Below, piece after piece: positions 8,299-18,095 of a stretch of DNA of 64,000 nt; position 1 is the stretch's first letter, and each line of letters opens with the position of its first letter. Made by a program: the position numbers and the translations under genes. This DNA comes from Burkholderia sp. Bp8992 (GTDB lineage: Bacteria > Pseudomonadota > Gammaproteobacteria > Burkholderiales > Burkholderiaceae), in assembly GCF_003853705.1 (NCBI RefSeq), contig NZ_QTQI01000001.1:62001-126000 (forward strand), written 5' to 3'. The notes under the pieces are model-generated. The model saw only the letters and a program-made list of their open reading frames with translations. It was not told where the DNA came from and did not search any database.

Positions 8299-9825
8299 TC
8301 ACTGGCGGCCGTAGGTATCGTCGAAGCGGACGATGTCGTCCTCGCCGAGATATGCGCCCGATTGCACTTCGATCAGTTCGAGCGGCATCTTGCCCGGGTT
8401 CTCCAGGCGGTGCGAGACGCCGAGCGGGATGTACGTCGATTCGTTTTCGGACAGCAGGAACGTTTCGTCGCCGCGCGTGATGCGCGCGGTGCCGCGCACG
8501 ACGATCCAGTGCTCGGCGCGGTGGTGGTGCATCTGCAGCGACAGTTGCGCGCCCGGCTTCACGACGATGCGTTTCACCTGGAAGCGCTCGCCCATGTCGA
8601 CCGAGTCGTAGTGGCCCCACGGGCGGTGCACCTTGCGGTGATCGGTGGCTTCCGCGCCGCGTTGCGCCTTGATGCGTCCGACGATCTTCTTCACGTCCTG
8701 CACGCGCGATTTGTCCGCGACGAGCACGGCGTCGGGCGTTTCGACGACGACGAGGTTCTGCGTGCCGACGCAGGCGACGAGCCGGCTTTCCGAATGCGCG
8801 AAAGTCGATTCGGCGCCTTCGAACAGCACGTGGCCGCGGCCGACGTTCTCCGCATCGTCCTTCGGCGAGATCTGCCAGATCGCGTCCCACGAACCGACGT
8901 CCGACCAGCCGGCGTCGAGCGGCACGACGACGCTCTCGCACAGTTGCGGCAGGCTCGCGAGCGGCTCCATCACCGCATAGTCGATCGAGTTCGACGGCGA
9001 AGCGGCGAATGCGTCGCGATCGACGCGGAAGAAATCGCCGTCGTCCCTCCCTTGTGCGACCGCCTGTTCGCACGCGGCGTAGATCGCCGGTTCGAGCTGG
9101 CGGATCGCCTTCAGCCAGACCGAGGCGCGCACGATGAAGATCCCGCTGTTCCACCAGTATTCGCCCGACGCGACGTACTGCTGGGCGAGTTCGAGGTGCG
9201 GCTTCTCGACGAAACGGTCGAGGCGGCGCACGTCGAGGCTGCCCGTCGCGGCGTCACCGAGCGGCGCGCCGACGCGGATGTAGCCGTAGCCGGTTTCCGC
9301 GTGCTTCGGCACGATGCCCATCGTCGCGATCTTGCCTTGCGCGGCGCAGTGCACGCCGGCCGCGACGGCTGCGTGAAAGCGCGGCAGGTCGGCGACCGCA
9401 TGGTCGGCCGGCATCACGGTCATCACCGCATCGTTGCCGTCGGCGACGAGCCGCAGCGCGGCGAGCGTCAGCGCGGGCGCGGTATCGCGGCCGAGCGGCT
9501 CGAGCATGATGGTCGCGTTCTTGGCGGTCAGGCGCAGCTGTTCGGCGGTCGTGAAGCGGTGATCCTCGCCGCACACGATCAGCACGTCGTCGTTCAGCGG
9601 ATGGACGGCCTCGAGGCCGTCGAGGCGCAGTGCGGTCGACTGCAGCAGCGAATGATCGCCGAGCAGGCCAATGAGCTGTTTCGGAAAACGTTCGCGCGAC
9701 ATCGGCCACAGACGCGTGCCGGAGCCGCCGGCAAGAATCACCGGTTGCACCGCGAGGCGCGTGCCGGTGGCGGGGGCGGCGGAAGAAGCATGGCGCGTTT
9801 CGGCTGCCACGGCCGGAGCATTCAT
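8299..9825 (-). CDS. bceA: Bifunctional mannose-1-phosphate guanylyltransferase / mannose-6-phosphate isomerase (cepacian)
   Basis: A 508-residue type II PMI/GMP enzyme that makes GDP-mannose for the exopolysaccharide. The nucleotidyltransferase domain opens with PVILAGGSGTRLWPMSRERFPKQ (seen as ILAGGSGTRLWPMSR then FPKQ), followed by FVEKP. The C-terminal cupin isomerase domain (about residues 375-500) contains RPWGHYDSVD, KRIVVKPGAQLSLQMHHHR and EHWIVVRGTA with the metal-binding histidines. The start MNAPAVAAE at 9825 is chosen because GGAG lies 9 nt upstream; an in-frame ATG exists at 9921. It is divergent from bceB across a 428-nt regulatory gap. Homology to BceA/AlgA/WbpW type enzymes is strong. 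Confidence 0.93.
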   Translation of the reverse strand: MNAPAVAAETRHASSAAPATGTRLAVQPVILAGGSGTRLWPMSRERFPKQLIGLLGDHSLLQSTALRLDGLEAVHPLNDDVLIVCGEDHRFTTAEQLRLTAKNATIMLEPLGRDTAPALTLAALRLVADGNDAVMTVMPADHAVADLPRFHAAVAAGVHCAAQGKIATMGIVPKHAETGYGYIRVGAPLGDAATGSLDVRRLDRFVEKPHLELAQQYVASGEYWWNSGIFIVRASVWLKAIRQLEPAIYAACEQAVAQGRDDGDFFRVDRDAFAASPSNSIDYAVMEPLASLPQLCESVVVPLDAGWSDVGSWDAIWQISPKDDAENVGRGHVLFEGAESTFAHSESRLVACVGTQNLVVVETPDAVLVADKSRVQDVKKIVGRIKAQRGAEATDHRKVHRPWGHYDSVDMGERFQVKRIVVKPGAQLSLQMHHHRAEHWIVVRGTARITRGDETFLLSENESTYIPLGVSHRLENPGKMPLELIEVQSGAYLGEDDIVRFDDTYGRQ

Positions 9826-10253
9826 GATGGCACTCTCCACGGTTGAAGTCAGTGCCTGTCGTTGTAGCATGAAGTAAATCGACAATAAAACCGGGCCCAT
9901 TGCCTGATATTCATCGGGCATTCACCAGGAAAAATTTTCCGCGCTAGCATCGGTTGCAAATAAAAAAATAAAAAATAATTCCGCGCATTGTTGTCAATGG
10001 CTTGCCTGCAAAGGGCTGGCGGCGACCGTAAAGTTTCCGAAAACTTCTCGATTTCCGACCGATTCGGGAAAACGTGCCGAATTAATTCAGAAAGATCGCG
10101 GCAAGTATTTCCGATTATTTTTCGAAATACTTGTGCGCTTGAGGGGGAATTTTCTTGTCGCTTCAATAGCGTCATGCAACGTTTGAATCGAGTGTGCGGC
10201 ACGGGTCGCACGAGGAGCTGTTCGGCAAACGCCTGTTCAAAGAGGAAGCAGAC
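9826..10253. promoter_or_regulatory. Divergent bceA/bceB regulatory region
   Basis: 428 AT-rich bases with no real gene. TTTCCGA occurs exactly at 10034-10040, 10052-10058 and 10108-10114. Dyads are AAGTTT-CCGA-AAACTT (10031-10046) and AAGTATTTC/GAAATACTT (10103-10111 with 10124-10132, 12-nt spacer). ACCGATTCGGGAA at 10058-10070 nearly matches an element at 6749-6761. A cluster like this suggests cooperative binding by one regulator; which one cannot be told. Confidence 0.65.
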
Positions 10254-11627
10254 ATGTTGAGCGTGCTGGCGAGAGTCATCGATATCGCGATGGTCGTAGC
10301 GGGGGCGCTGATCGCCGCCGCGCTGCACGGCGGCAGCATCTGGCTCAACGACCTGCAGCGCACGATGATGCTGTTCGATTGCCTGCTCGTCGTCGTGTGC
10401 TTTCCCGCATTCGGCATCTACCAGTCCTGGCGCGGCAAGCGTCTCGTCGGGCTGGTGGGGCGGGTCGTGTTCGCGTGGCTCCTGGTCGAGCTCGCGGGCA
10501 TCCTGCTGAGCTTCAGCTTTCACCAGTCGGGTGACCTGTCGCGGCTGTGGCTGGGTTACTGGGCGCTCGTGACGATGGCGCTGCTCGCCGGCTCGAAGGC
10601 CTGCGTGCACGTCGTGCTGCGGCAACTGCGCCGCGGCGGCTACAACCTGAAGGCGGTCGCGATCGTCGGCGGTACGCCGGCGGCGCGGCGGCTGATCGCG
10701 CAGATGCGGGCGCGGCCGGAAGCCGGTTTCAACCCGGTGTGCGTGTACGACGAAAGCGAAGTGCCGGGCGAAGTGGCGCTCGACGACGTGCGCATCGAGC
10801 GGCAGTTCGAATCGCTGGTGTGGCTGGTGCGCAGCCGCGCGATCAGCGAGCTGTGGCTCACGCTGCCGATCACCGAGGAGCGCCGGATCCACCACATCGT
10901 GACGGTGTTCCGCCACGACTTCGTGAACATCCGCTTCATCCCGGACGTGCGCACGCTGTCGTTCTTCAACCAGGAAGTGGTCGAGGTGCTCGGCGTGCCG
11001 GCGATCAACCTCGCGGCGTCGCCGATCACCGACGTGCGGATCCTGCCGAAGTTCGTGTTCGACCGGCTGTTCGCGCTGGCGGCGCTCACGGCGCTTGCGC
11101 CGGTGATGGTGCTGATCGCGGGCCTGATCAAGCTGACGTCGCGCGGGCCGGTGTTCTTTCGCCAGAAGCGCAAGGGCATCGACGGGCACGAGTTCGAGAT
11201 CTACAAGTTTCGCTCGATGAAGGTGCACCAGGAAGTGGCCGGGCAGGTCACGCAGGCGACCAAGAACGACTCGCGCGTGACGCCGGTCGGCCGGTTCCTG
11301 CGCCGCACGAGCCTCGATGAACTGCCGCAGTTCATCAACGTGCTGAAGGGCGAGATGTCGGTCGTCGGCCCGCGTCCGCATGCGCTCGCGCACGACGACA
11401 TCTACAAGGATCTGGTCAAGGGCTACATGTTCCGCTACCGGATCAAGCCGGGCATCACCGGATGGGCGCAGATCAACGGCTATCGCGGCGAGACCGACCA
11501 GATCGAGAAGATGATGGGACGCGTGAAGCTCGATCTGTACTACATGCAGAACTGGTCGTTCTGGCTCGACATCAAGATCGTCGTGCTGACGCTCTGGAAA
11601 GGCTTCACCGGCAGCAACGCGTACTGA
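10254..11627 (+). CDS. bceB: Undecaprenyl-phosphate glucose phosphotransferase (priming enzyme)
   Basis: A 457-residue polyisoprenyl-phosphate hexose-1-phosphate transferase. Four or five N-terminal membrane segments (about residues 1-130) precede a Rossmann-like central region ([17 protein letters not shown]) and another membrane helix (about 275-300). The C-terminal catalytic sugar-transferase domain has [44 protein letters not shown] and the closing [16 protein letters not shown]. It starts cepacian synthesis by placing glucose-1-phosphate on the lipid carrier. The frame is uninterrupted here, whereas the ET12 lineage strain J2315 is known to carry a bceB deletion that makes it non-mucoid. 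First gene of the plus-strand bce operon. Confidence 0.93.
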   Translation: MLSVLARVIDIAMVVAGALIAAALHGGSIWLNDLQRTMMLFDCLLVVVCFPAFGIYQSWRGKRLVGLVGRVVFAWLLVELAGILLSFSFHQSGDLSRLWLGYWALVTMALLAGSKACVHVVLRQLRRGGYNLKAVAIVGGTPAARRLIAQMRARPEAGFNPVCVYDESEVPGEVALDDVRIERQFESLVWLVRSRAISELWLTLPITEERRIHHIVTVFRHDFVNIRFIPDVRTLSFFNQEVVEVLGVPAINLAASPITDVRILPKFVFDRLFALAALTALAPVMVLIAGLIKLTSRGPVFFRQKRKGIDGHEFEIYKFRSMKVHQEVAGQVTQATKNDSRVTPVGRFLRRTSLDELPQFINVLKGEMSVVGPRPHALAHDDIYKDLVKGYMFRYRIKPGITGWAQINGYRGETDQIEKMMGRVKLDLYYMQNWSFWLDIKIVVLTLWKGFTGSNAY

Positions 11628-11704
11628 TACCGACGTCCGGCACCGCCACGCAGGCATTCCGGTCTTACGAATTTCGAATCATTGGTCACGAGGTCCGACA
11701 CATC

Positions 11705-13117
11705 ATGAATCTGACTATCATCGGCAGCGGTTACGTAGGTCTTGTCACCGGCGCATGTCTCGCCGACATCGGGCACGACGTGTTCTGTCTCGATGTCGAC
11801 CAGGCAAAGATCGACGTCCTGAACAACGGCGGCGTGCCGATCCACGAGCCGGGCCTGAAGGAAGTCATCGCGCGCAACCGTGCGGCCGGCCGCCTGCGCT
11901 TCTCGACCGACGTCGAGGCCGCGGTCGCGCACGGCGACGTGCAGTTCATCGCGGTCGGCACGCCGCCCGACGAGGACGGCTCGGCCGACCTGCAGTACGT
12001 GCTCGCGGCCGCGCGCAACATCGGCCGCTACATGACGGGCTTCAAGGTGATCGTCGATAAGTCGACGGTGCCGGTCGGCACGGCCGAGCGCGTGCGCGCA
12101 GCGGTCGCCGAGGAGCTCGCGAAGCGCGGCGGCGACCAGATGTTCTCGGTCGTGTCGAATCCGGAATTCCTGAAGGAAGGCGCGGCCGTCGACGATTTCA
12201 CGCGTCCCGACCGCATCGTGATCGGTTGCGACGACGACGTGCCTGGCGAACGCGCCCGCGAGCTGATGAAGAAGCTGTACGCGCCGTTCAACCGCAACCA
12301 CGAACGCACGCTGTACATGGACGTGCGCTCGGCCGAGTTCACGAAGTACGCGGCCAACGCGATGCTCGCGACGCGCATCTCGTTCATGAACGAGCTGGCG
12401 AACCTCGCCGACCGCTTCGGTGCCGACATCGAGGCCGTGCGCCGCGGGATCGGCTCCGATCCGCGCATCGGCTACCACTTCCTGTATGCCGGCTGCGGCT
12501 ACGGCGGCTCGTGCTTCCCGAAGGACGTCGAGGCGCTGATCCGCACGGCCGACGAGCACGGGCAGGCGCTGCAGATCCTGAAGGCCGTGTCGTCGGTCAA
12601 CGCGACGCAAAAGCGCGTGCTCGCCGACAAGATCGTCGCGCGTTTCGGCGAGGACCTGACGGGCCGCACGTTCGCGATCTGGGGCCTGGCGTTCAAGCCG
12701 AACACCGACGACATGCGTGAAGCGCCGAGCCGCGAGCTGATCGCCGAGCTGCTGTCGCGCGGCGCGCGCATCGCGGCGTACGACCCGGTCGCGCAGCAGG
12801 AAGCGCGCCGCGTGATCGCGCTCGACCTGGCCGATCACCCGAGCTGGCTCGAACGCCTCTCCTTCGTCGACGACGAGGCGCAGGCCGCGCGCGACGCCGA
12901 CGCGCTCGTGATCGTCACCGAATGGAAGATCTTCAAGAGCCCCGACTTCGTCGCGCTCGGCCGCCTGTGGAAGTCGCCGGTGATCTTCGACGGCCGCAAC
13001 CTGTACGAGCCGGAGACGATGAGCGAGCAGGGCATCGAATACCACCCGATCGGCCGGCCGGGCTCGCGCCAGGCCGTCGCCGCCCGCGTGCCGGGCGCCG
13101 TGCGCGCCAGCGCGTAA
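11705..13117 (+). CDS. bceC: UDP-glucose 6-dehydrogenase
   Basis: A 470-residue enzyme that oxidises UDP-glucose to UDP-glucuronate for cepacian. The NAD-binding motif is [12 protein letters not shown] (residues 5-16). The catalytic cysteine is C270 in [11 protein letters not shown], and the C-terminal UDP-binding domain has [17 protein letters not shown]. The ATG at 11705 follows the end of bceB by 77 nt. Length and motif spacing are typical of the family. Confidence 0.93.
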   Translation: MNLTIIGSGYVGLVTGACLADIGHDVFCLDVDQAKIDVLNNGGVPIHEPGLKEVIARNRAAGRLRFSTDVEAAVAHGDVQFIAVGTPPDEDGSADLQYVLAAARNIGRYMTGFKVIVDKSTVPVGTAERVRAAVAEELAKRGGDQMFSVVSNPEFLKEGAAVDDFTRPDRIVIGCDDDVPGERARELMKKLYAPFNRNHERTLYMDVRSAEFTKYAANAMLATRISFMNELANLADRFGADIEAVRRGIGSDPRIGYHFLYAGCGYGGSCFPKDVEALIRTADEHGQALQILKAVSSVNATQKRVLADKIVARFGEDLTGRTFAIWGLAFKPNTDDMREAPSRELIAELLSRGARIAAYDPVAQQEARRVIALDLADHPSWLERLSFVDDEAQAARDADALVIVTEWKIFKSPDFVALGRLWKSPVIFDGRNLYEPETMSEQGIEYHPIGRPGSRQAVAARVPGAVRASA

Positions 13118-13147
13118 CCCGTTTCCCGTCACTCGCCACGAGACGCC

Positions 13148-13591
13148 ATGTTCCGGAACATCCTGATCGTCTGCCACGCGAACGTCTGCCGCAGCCCGGC
13201 AGCGGAGATGCTGTTCAAGTCGCACGCCGCGTCGCGCGGCGGCCCGCGTCCGACGTTCCACTCGGCCGGCGTGCATGCGAATGACGGCGACGGCATCGAT
13301 CCGGTGATGCGGCAGCTGCTCGCCGAGCGGGGCGTCGATGCGACGACCCATCGCTCACGGCGGCTGTCGCGCCGGATCGTGCGCGACGCCGACCTGATTC
13401 TCGTCAGCGAGCGCGGACAGATTGCGGCCGTCGAAAAGGTCGATCCGTTCGCGCGCGGCAAGGTCCACCTGCTCGGCAAGTGGGAAGGGGCCGAGATTGC
13501 CGACCCGCACGGCGGCCCCGAGGCCGATTACCGCGAGAGCTACTCACTGATCGAACGTCTGGTTCAAGGATGGCTACAGAAACTATGCTGA
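13148..13591 (+). CDS. bceD: Low-molecular-weight protein tyrosine phosphatase
   Basis: A 147-residue phosphatase with the CX5R signature C9-HANVC-R15 and the general-acid Asp at about residue 119 (IADPHGG). It belongs to the Wzb/Etp type that dephosphorylates the exopolysaccharide tyrosine autokinase, here BceF two genes downstream. The end of the frame overlaps the start of bceE, implying coupled translation. Confidence 0.93.
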   Translation: MFRNILIVCHANVCRSPAAEMLFKSHAASRGGPRPTFHSAGVHANDGDGIDPVMRQLLAERGVDATTHRSRRLSRRIVRDADLILVSERGQIAAVEKVDPFARGKVHLLGKWEGAEIADPHGGPEADYRESYSLIERLVQGWLQKLC

Positions 13592-14772
13592 AACGCCCGA
13601 TGCGCCCAATGCGCCCGGTGGCGCTTGCCGTCGCGCTGACGACTTTCCTGTCAGCCTGTGCGACCGCCCCCGGCAACTACCTCGACTCGTCGAACCTGAA
13701 GGACGAAGGCCGGCAGCAAGCCGCCGAAACCTATCCGGTTCATTACATCGACGCCAAAGTGGTGATGGACCAACTGCAGAAGGCGCAGGTCGACCATCCG
13801 CTGCCGCCGGGACGCTATACCGATCCGTCGGAGTACGTGTACCGCGTCGGCCCGCAGGACATCCTCGGCGTCACCGTGTGGGACCACCCCGAGCTGACGA
13901 CGCCGCAGGGCCAGTCGTTCTCGAGCGGCGGCAACACGACGCAGACGGTCGCGGGCGCGTTGCAGCAGCCGTATACGACCGCGCTGCCGGGCCAGGCCGA
14001 TCCGTACGGCCAGACGGTCGCTGCGGACGGCACGATCTTCTTCCCGTTCGTCGGCCGCATCAAGGTGGCCGGCAAGACGGTCGCGCAGATCCGCGAGCAG
14101 ATGGCCACCACGCTGTCGCGCTACGTGAAGAATCCGCAGCTCGACGTGCGCGTGCTGTCGTTCCGCAGCCAGAAGGTGCAGGTGACGGGCGAGGTGAAGC
14201 AGCCGGGCCCGCTCGCGGTGAGCGACGTGCCGCTGACGCTCGTCGACGCGATCTCGCGCTCGGGCGGCTCGACCAACGAGGCCGACCTGCAGCGCGTGCG
14301 CCTGACGCGCGACGGCAAGCTCTACACGCTCGACGCGAACGGCGTGCTCGATCGCGGCGAAGTGAAGCAGAACGTGATGCTGCAGCCGGGCGACATCGTC
14401 AACGTGCCGGACCGCAGCGACAGTCGCGTGTTCATCATGGGCGAGGTCAAGACGCCGGTCACGGTGCCGATGCTCAAGGGCAGGCTGACCATCGCCGACG
14501 CGCTGACCGCGGGCGGCGGCATCCTCGACACCGACGCGAACCCGCGCAAGATCTACGTGATGCGCGGGATGCGCGACAACCCGACGAAGCCTGAGGTGTA
14601 CCGCCTCGACATGACGCAGCCCGATGCGCTGATGCTGTCGAGCCGCTTCCCGCTTCAGCCGCTCGACGTCGTCTACGTCAGCACGGCCGGCTCGGTGCAG
14701 TTCAACCGTGTGCTGCAGCAGGTGCTGCCGACGATCCAGACGATCTTCTACATGCGGCAAATCACGCGCTGA
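13585..14772 (+). CDS. bceE: Outer-membrane polysaccharide export lipoprotein (Wza-type)
   Basis: A 395-residue exporter. A lipoprotein signal (MLKRPMRPMRPVALAV to LSAC, cleavage before the Cys at about residue 25) is followed by a polysaccharide-export domain (VGPQDILGVTVWDHPELT) and two SLBB-type beta-grasp repeats (VQVTGEVKQPGPLAV and VFIMGEVKTPVTVPM). The ATG at 13585 overlaps the bceD stop (ATGCTGA); an alternative in-frame ATG at 13570 would add five residues but has no ribosome site. It is expected to form the octameric outer-membrane channel that works with BceF. Confidence 0.92.
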   Translation: MLKRPMRPMRPVALAVALTTFLSACATAPGNYLDSSNLKDEGRQQAAETYPVHYIDAKVVMDQLQKAQVDHPLPPGRYTDPSEYVYRVGPQDILGVTVWDHPELTTPQGQSFSSGGNTTQTVAGALQQPYTTALPGQADPYGQTVAADGTIFFPFVGRIKVAGKTVAQIREQMATTLSRYVKNPQLDVRVLSFRSQKVQVTGEVKQPGPLAVSDVPLTLVDAISRSGGSTNEADLQRVRLTRDGKLYTLDANGVLDRGEVKQNVMLQPGDIVNVPDRSDSRVFIMGEVKTPVTVPMLKGRLTIADALTAGGGILDTDANPRKIYVMRGMRDNPTKPEVYRLDMTQPDALMLSSRFPLQPLDVVYVSTAGSVQFNRVLQQVLPTIQTIFYMRQITR

Positions 14773-14822
14773 TAGCCCGCCGGGGCGGCGCCTCCGCCCC
14801 GGCACCACTCAAGCGGGAACGA

Positions 14823-17048
14823 ATGGTGAACACGCAAGCGAAACACTCCTACGCGGATCTGTCCGCCAAGACCGAGGAAGAGGACGTCGTCCTCGGCCAG
14901 TTGCTCCAGGTGATCATGGACGACATCTGGCTGCTGCTCGGCATCGCGGTGACGGTCGTCGCGCTCGCGGGCCTCTACTGCTTCATCGCGAAGCCGGTCT
15001 ACCAGGCCGATGTGCACGTTCGCGTCGAGGGCAACGACAACACGTCGCAGGCGCTCACGCAGACGCAGACGGGCGCGATGATCAACAGCGGCCCGCAGCA
15101 GGCGCCGACCGACGCGGAAATCGAGATCATCAAGAGCCGCGGCGTCGTCGCGCCGGTGGTCGAGCAGTTCAAGCTGAACTTCTCGGTCGCGCCGAAGACG
15201 CTGCCGGTGATCGGCAGCCTCGCGGCACGCCTCGCGACGCCGGGCACGCCGTCGCGGCCGTGGCTCGGCCTGAAATCGTATGCGTGGGGCGGTGAAGTCG
15301 CCGACGTCGACACGATCAACGTCGAGCCTGCGCTCGAAGGCAAGAAGCTGACGCTGACGGCCGGCCCGAACGGCACCTATTCGCTGGTCGACGCGAACGG
15401 CAAGCGGCTGCTGTCGGGCCAGGTCGGCGAATCGGCGCAGGGCGGCGGCGTGACGCTGCTCGTGAAGAACCTCGTCGCGCGCCCCGGCACGCAGTTCACG
15501 GTGGTCCGCTACAACGATCTCGACGCGATCAGCGGGTTCCAGGCCGGCATCCAGGTGACCGAGCAGGGCAAGCAGACGGGCGTCGTGCAGATCTCGCTCG
15601 AAGGCAAGGACCCGGACCAGACCGCCGCGATCGCGAACGCGCTCGCGCAGTCGTACCTGAACCAGCACGTGGTCGCGAAGCAGGCCGAAGCGACCAAGAT
15701 GCTCGACTTCCTGAAGGGCGAGGAACCGCGCCTGAAGGCCGACCTCGAGCGCGCGGAAGCCGCGCTGACGCAGTACCAGCGCACGTCGGGCTCGATCAAC
15801 GCGAGCGACGAGGCGAAGGTCTACCTCGAAGGCAGCGTGCAGTACGAACAGCAGATCGCCGCGCAGCGCCTGCAGCTCGCGTCGCTCGCGCAGCGTTTCA
15901 CCGATTCGCACCCGATGGTGATCGCGGCCAAGCAGCAGCTCGCGGAACTGCAGGGCGAGAAGGACAAGTTCAGCAACCGCTTCCGCAGCCTGCCGGCCAC
16001 CGAAGTGAAGGCCGTTCAGCTCCAGCGCGACGCGAAGGTCGCCGAGGACATCTACGTGCTGCTGCTGAACCGCGTGCAGGAGCTGTCGGTGCAGAAGGCC
16101 GGCACGGGCGGCAACATCCACCTCATCGATTCGGCGCTGCGTCCGGGCGATCCGGTCAAGCCGAAGAAGGTGCTGATCCTGTCGGCGGCCGTGTTCCTGG
16201 GCCTGATCCTCGGCACGGGCGTCGTGTTCCTGCGCCGCAACCTGTTCCAGGGCATCGAGGATCCGGACCGCATCGAACGCGCGTTCAACCTGCCGCTGTA
16301 CGGGCTGGTGCCGCAGAGCGCCGAGCAGGTGAAGCTCGACGCGCAGGCCGAGAAGGGCGGCAGCCGTGCCCGGCCGATCCTCGCGAGCCTGCGTCCGAAG
16401 GATCTCAGCGTCGAGAGCCTGCGCAGCCTGCGCACCGCGATGCAGTTCGCGATGATGGATGCGAAGAACCGCGTGATCGTGCTGACGGGCCCGACGCCCG
16501 GCATCGGCAAGAGCTTCCTGACGGTCAACCTCGCGGTGCTGCTCGCCCATTCGGGCAAGCGCGTGCTGCTGATCGACGCGGACATGCGCCGCGGCCTGCT
16601 CGACCGCTACTTCGGCCTCACCGCGCAGCCGGGCCTGTCCGAGCTGCTGAGCGACCAGTCGCCGCTCGAGGAGGCGATCCGCGAAACGCCGGTGCAGGGC
16701 CTGTCGTTCATCGCGGCCGGCACGCGTCCGCCGAACCCGTCGGAGCTGCTGATGTCGTCGCGCCTGCCGCAATACCTCGAAGGGCTCGGCAAGCGCTACG
16801 ACGTCGTGCTGATCGATTCGCCGCCGGTGCTGGCGGTGACCGATGCGACGATCATCGGCCGCATGGCCGGCTCGACGTTCCTCGTGCTGCGCTCGGGCAT
16901 GCATACCGAAGGCGAGATCGCCGATGCGATCAAGCGCCTGCGCACCGCGGGTGTCGACCTGGAAGGCGGGATCTTCAACGGCGTGCCGCCGAAGGCGCGC
17001 GGCTACGGCCGCGGCTATGCGGCCGTGCATGAATACCTGAGCGCCTGA
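14823..17048 (+). CDS. bceF: Polysaccharide co-polymerase / bacterial tyrosine autokinase (Wzc-type)
   Basis: 741 residues. Membrane segments at about 36-58 and 449-470 flank a large periplasmic Wzz-type domain with coiled-coil helices (about 300-400). The cytoplasmic BY-kinase domain has Walker A GPTPGIGKS near residue 556, A' VLLIDADMRRG and Walker B VVLIDSPP. The C-terminal tail is a tyrosine cluster with three Tyr in the last 17 residues (GYGRGYAAVHEYLSA). Autophosphorylation of that cluster and its removal by BceD control chain length and export in this family. It is cotranscribed with bceE (50-nt gap). Confidence 0.93.
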   Translation: MVNTQAKHSYADLSAKTEEEDVVLGQLLQVIMDDIWLLLGIAVTVVALAGLYCFIAKPVYQADVHVRVEGNDNTSQALTQTQTGAMINSGPQQAPTDAEIEIIKSRGVVAPVVEQFKLNFSVAPKTLPVIGSLAARLATPGTPSRPWLGLKSYAWGGEVADVDTINVEPALEGKKLTLTAGPNGTYSLVDANGKRLLSGQVGESAQGGGVTLLVKNLVARPGTQFTVVRYNDLDAISGFQAGIQVTEQGKQTGVVQISLEGKDPDQTAAIANALAQSYLNQHVVAKQAEATKMLDFLKGEEPRLKADLERAEAALTQYQRTSGSINASDEAKVYLEGSVQYEQQIAAQRLQLASLAQRFTDSHPMVIAAKQQLAELQGEKDKFSNRFRSLPATEVKAVQLQRDAKVAEDIYVLLLNRVQELSVQKAGTGGNIHLIDSALRPGDPVKPKKVLILSAAVFLGLILGTGVVFLRRNLFQGIEDPDRIERAFNLPLYGLVPQSAEQVKLDAQAEKGGSRARPILASLRPKDLSVESLRSLRTAMQFAMMDAKNRVIVLTGPTPGIGKSFLTVNLAVLLAHSGKRVLLIDADMRRGLLDRYFGLTAQPGLSELLSDQSPLEEAIRETPVQGLSFIAAGTRPPNPSELLMSSRLPQYLEGLGKRYDVVLIDSPPVLAVTDATIIGRMAGSTFLVLRSGMHTEGEIADAIKRLRTAGVDLEGGIFNGVPPKARGYGRGYAAVHEYLSA

Positions 17049-17113
17049 CCCACCTGGTGCGTAACCGGGCAGGCAGCGCGTGCTGCCCGCCCGGCCGACT
17101 GGAGAAACCATCG

Positions 17114-18073
17114 ATGAAAATTTCCGTGCTCGTTCCGACCTACCGGCGTCCCGCCGACCTCGCGCGCTGCCTGCTGGCGCTGCAGCGGCAGCAGCGGCTG
17201 CCCGACGAGGTGATCGTCGTCGCGCGCCCGGAGGACGACGCCACGCACGAGCGGCTCGCCGATCCGGCGGTCGGCGGCGCGCTGCCGCTGCGCATCGTGC
17301 CGGTCGACGTGCCGGGGCAGGTCGCCGCGCTGAACAAGGGGCTCGACTCCGCGCACGGCGACATCGTGGCGATCACCGACGACGATGCGGCGCCGCATCC
17401 CGACTGGCTCGCCCGCGTCGAATCGGTCTTCGAGGCCGATCCGCGCGTGGGCGCGGTCGGCGGGCGCGACTGGGTCCACGAAAAGGGCCGCGTGCTCGAC
17501 GAATCGCGCGAGCTCGTCGGCCAGCTCACGCTGTTCGGCAAGATCGTCGGCAATCATCATCTCGGCGTCGGTGGCGCACGCGAAGTCGACATGCTGAAAG
17601 GCGCGAACATGAGCTACCGCCGCGCCGCGATCGAGCGGCTGCGCTTCGATACGCGGCTGCGCGGCGCCGGTGCGCAGGTGCACAACGACATGGGTTTCAG
17701 CATGCGCGTGCAGCGCGACGGCTGGAAGCTCGTCTACGACCCGGCGATCGCGGTCGATCATTTTCCGGCCGAGCGTTTCGACGACGACCGGCGCGATGCC
17801 GCGTCGCTGAATGCGATCAGCAACGGCGCGTACAACATGCACCTGATCCTGCGCGAGCACCTGCCGCCGCTGCGGCGCGAGCTTGCCTGGTGGTGGTGGA
17901 CGCTGGTCGGCACGCGCGTCTACCCGGGCGTCGCGCATCTGCTGCTGTCGCTGCCTACGGCGAAGCGCGAGCGGATTCTCGAGCACTGGCGCGCGGTGCG
18001 CCGCGGCGCGCGCGACGCCCGCCGCGCGAACCTTGCCCCCCACCGCGCGGCGATGCCGCCGGTGACGTCTTGA
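17114..18073 (+). CDS. bceG: Family 2 glycosyltransferase
   Basis: 319 residues. The GT-A fold begins ISVLVPTYRRPADLARCL, and the nucleotide-sugar metal site is the DDD of ITDDDAAPHPDWL (near residue 97). A GTG/ATG choice is not needed: the ATG at 17114 has GGAG about 10 nt upstream. The C-terminal part contains WWWWTLVGTR, a hydrophobic stretch that may associate with the membrane. It adds one sugar of the cepacian repeat unit on the inner face of the membrane; which sugar cannot be read from sequence. Confidence 0.9.
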   Translation: MKISVLVPTYRRPADLARCLLALQRQQRLPDEVIVVARPEDDATHERLADPAVGGALPLRIVPVDVPGQVAALNKGLDSAHGDIVAITDDDAAPHPDWLARVESVFEADPRVGAVGGRDWVHEKGRVLDESRELVGQLTLFGKIVGNHHLGVGGAREVDMLKGANMSYRRAAIERLRFDTRLRGAGAQVHNDMGFSMRVQRDGWKLVYDPAIAVDHFPAERFDDDRRDAASLNAISNGAYNMHLILREHLPPLRRELAWWWWTLVGTRVYPGVAHLLLSLPTAKRERILEHWRAVRRGARDARRANLAPHRAAMPPVTS

Positions 18074-18095
18074 ACGGCACCCCCGGAGGGCTCGC

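Noticed and set aside
14748-17111. A 787-codon minus-strand open frame opposite bceF
   Set aside because: Shadow of the kinase gene; no domain and no ribosome site.
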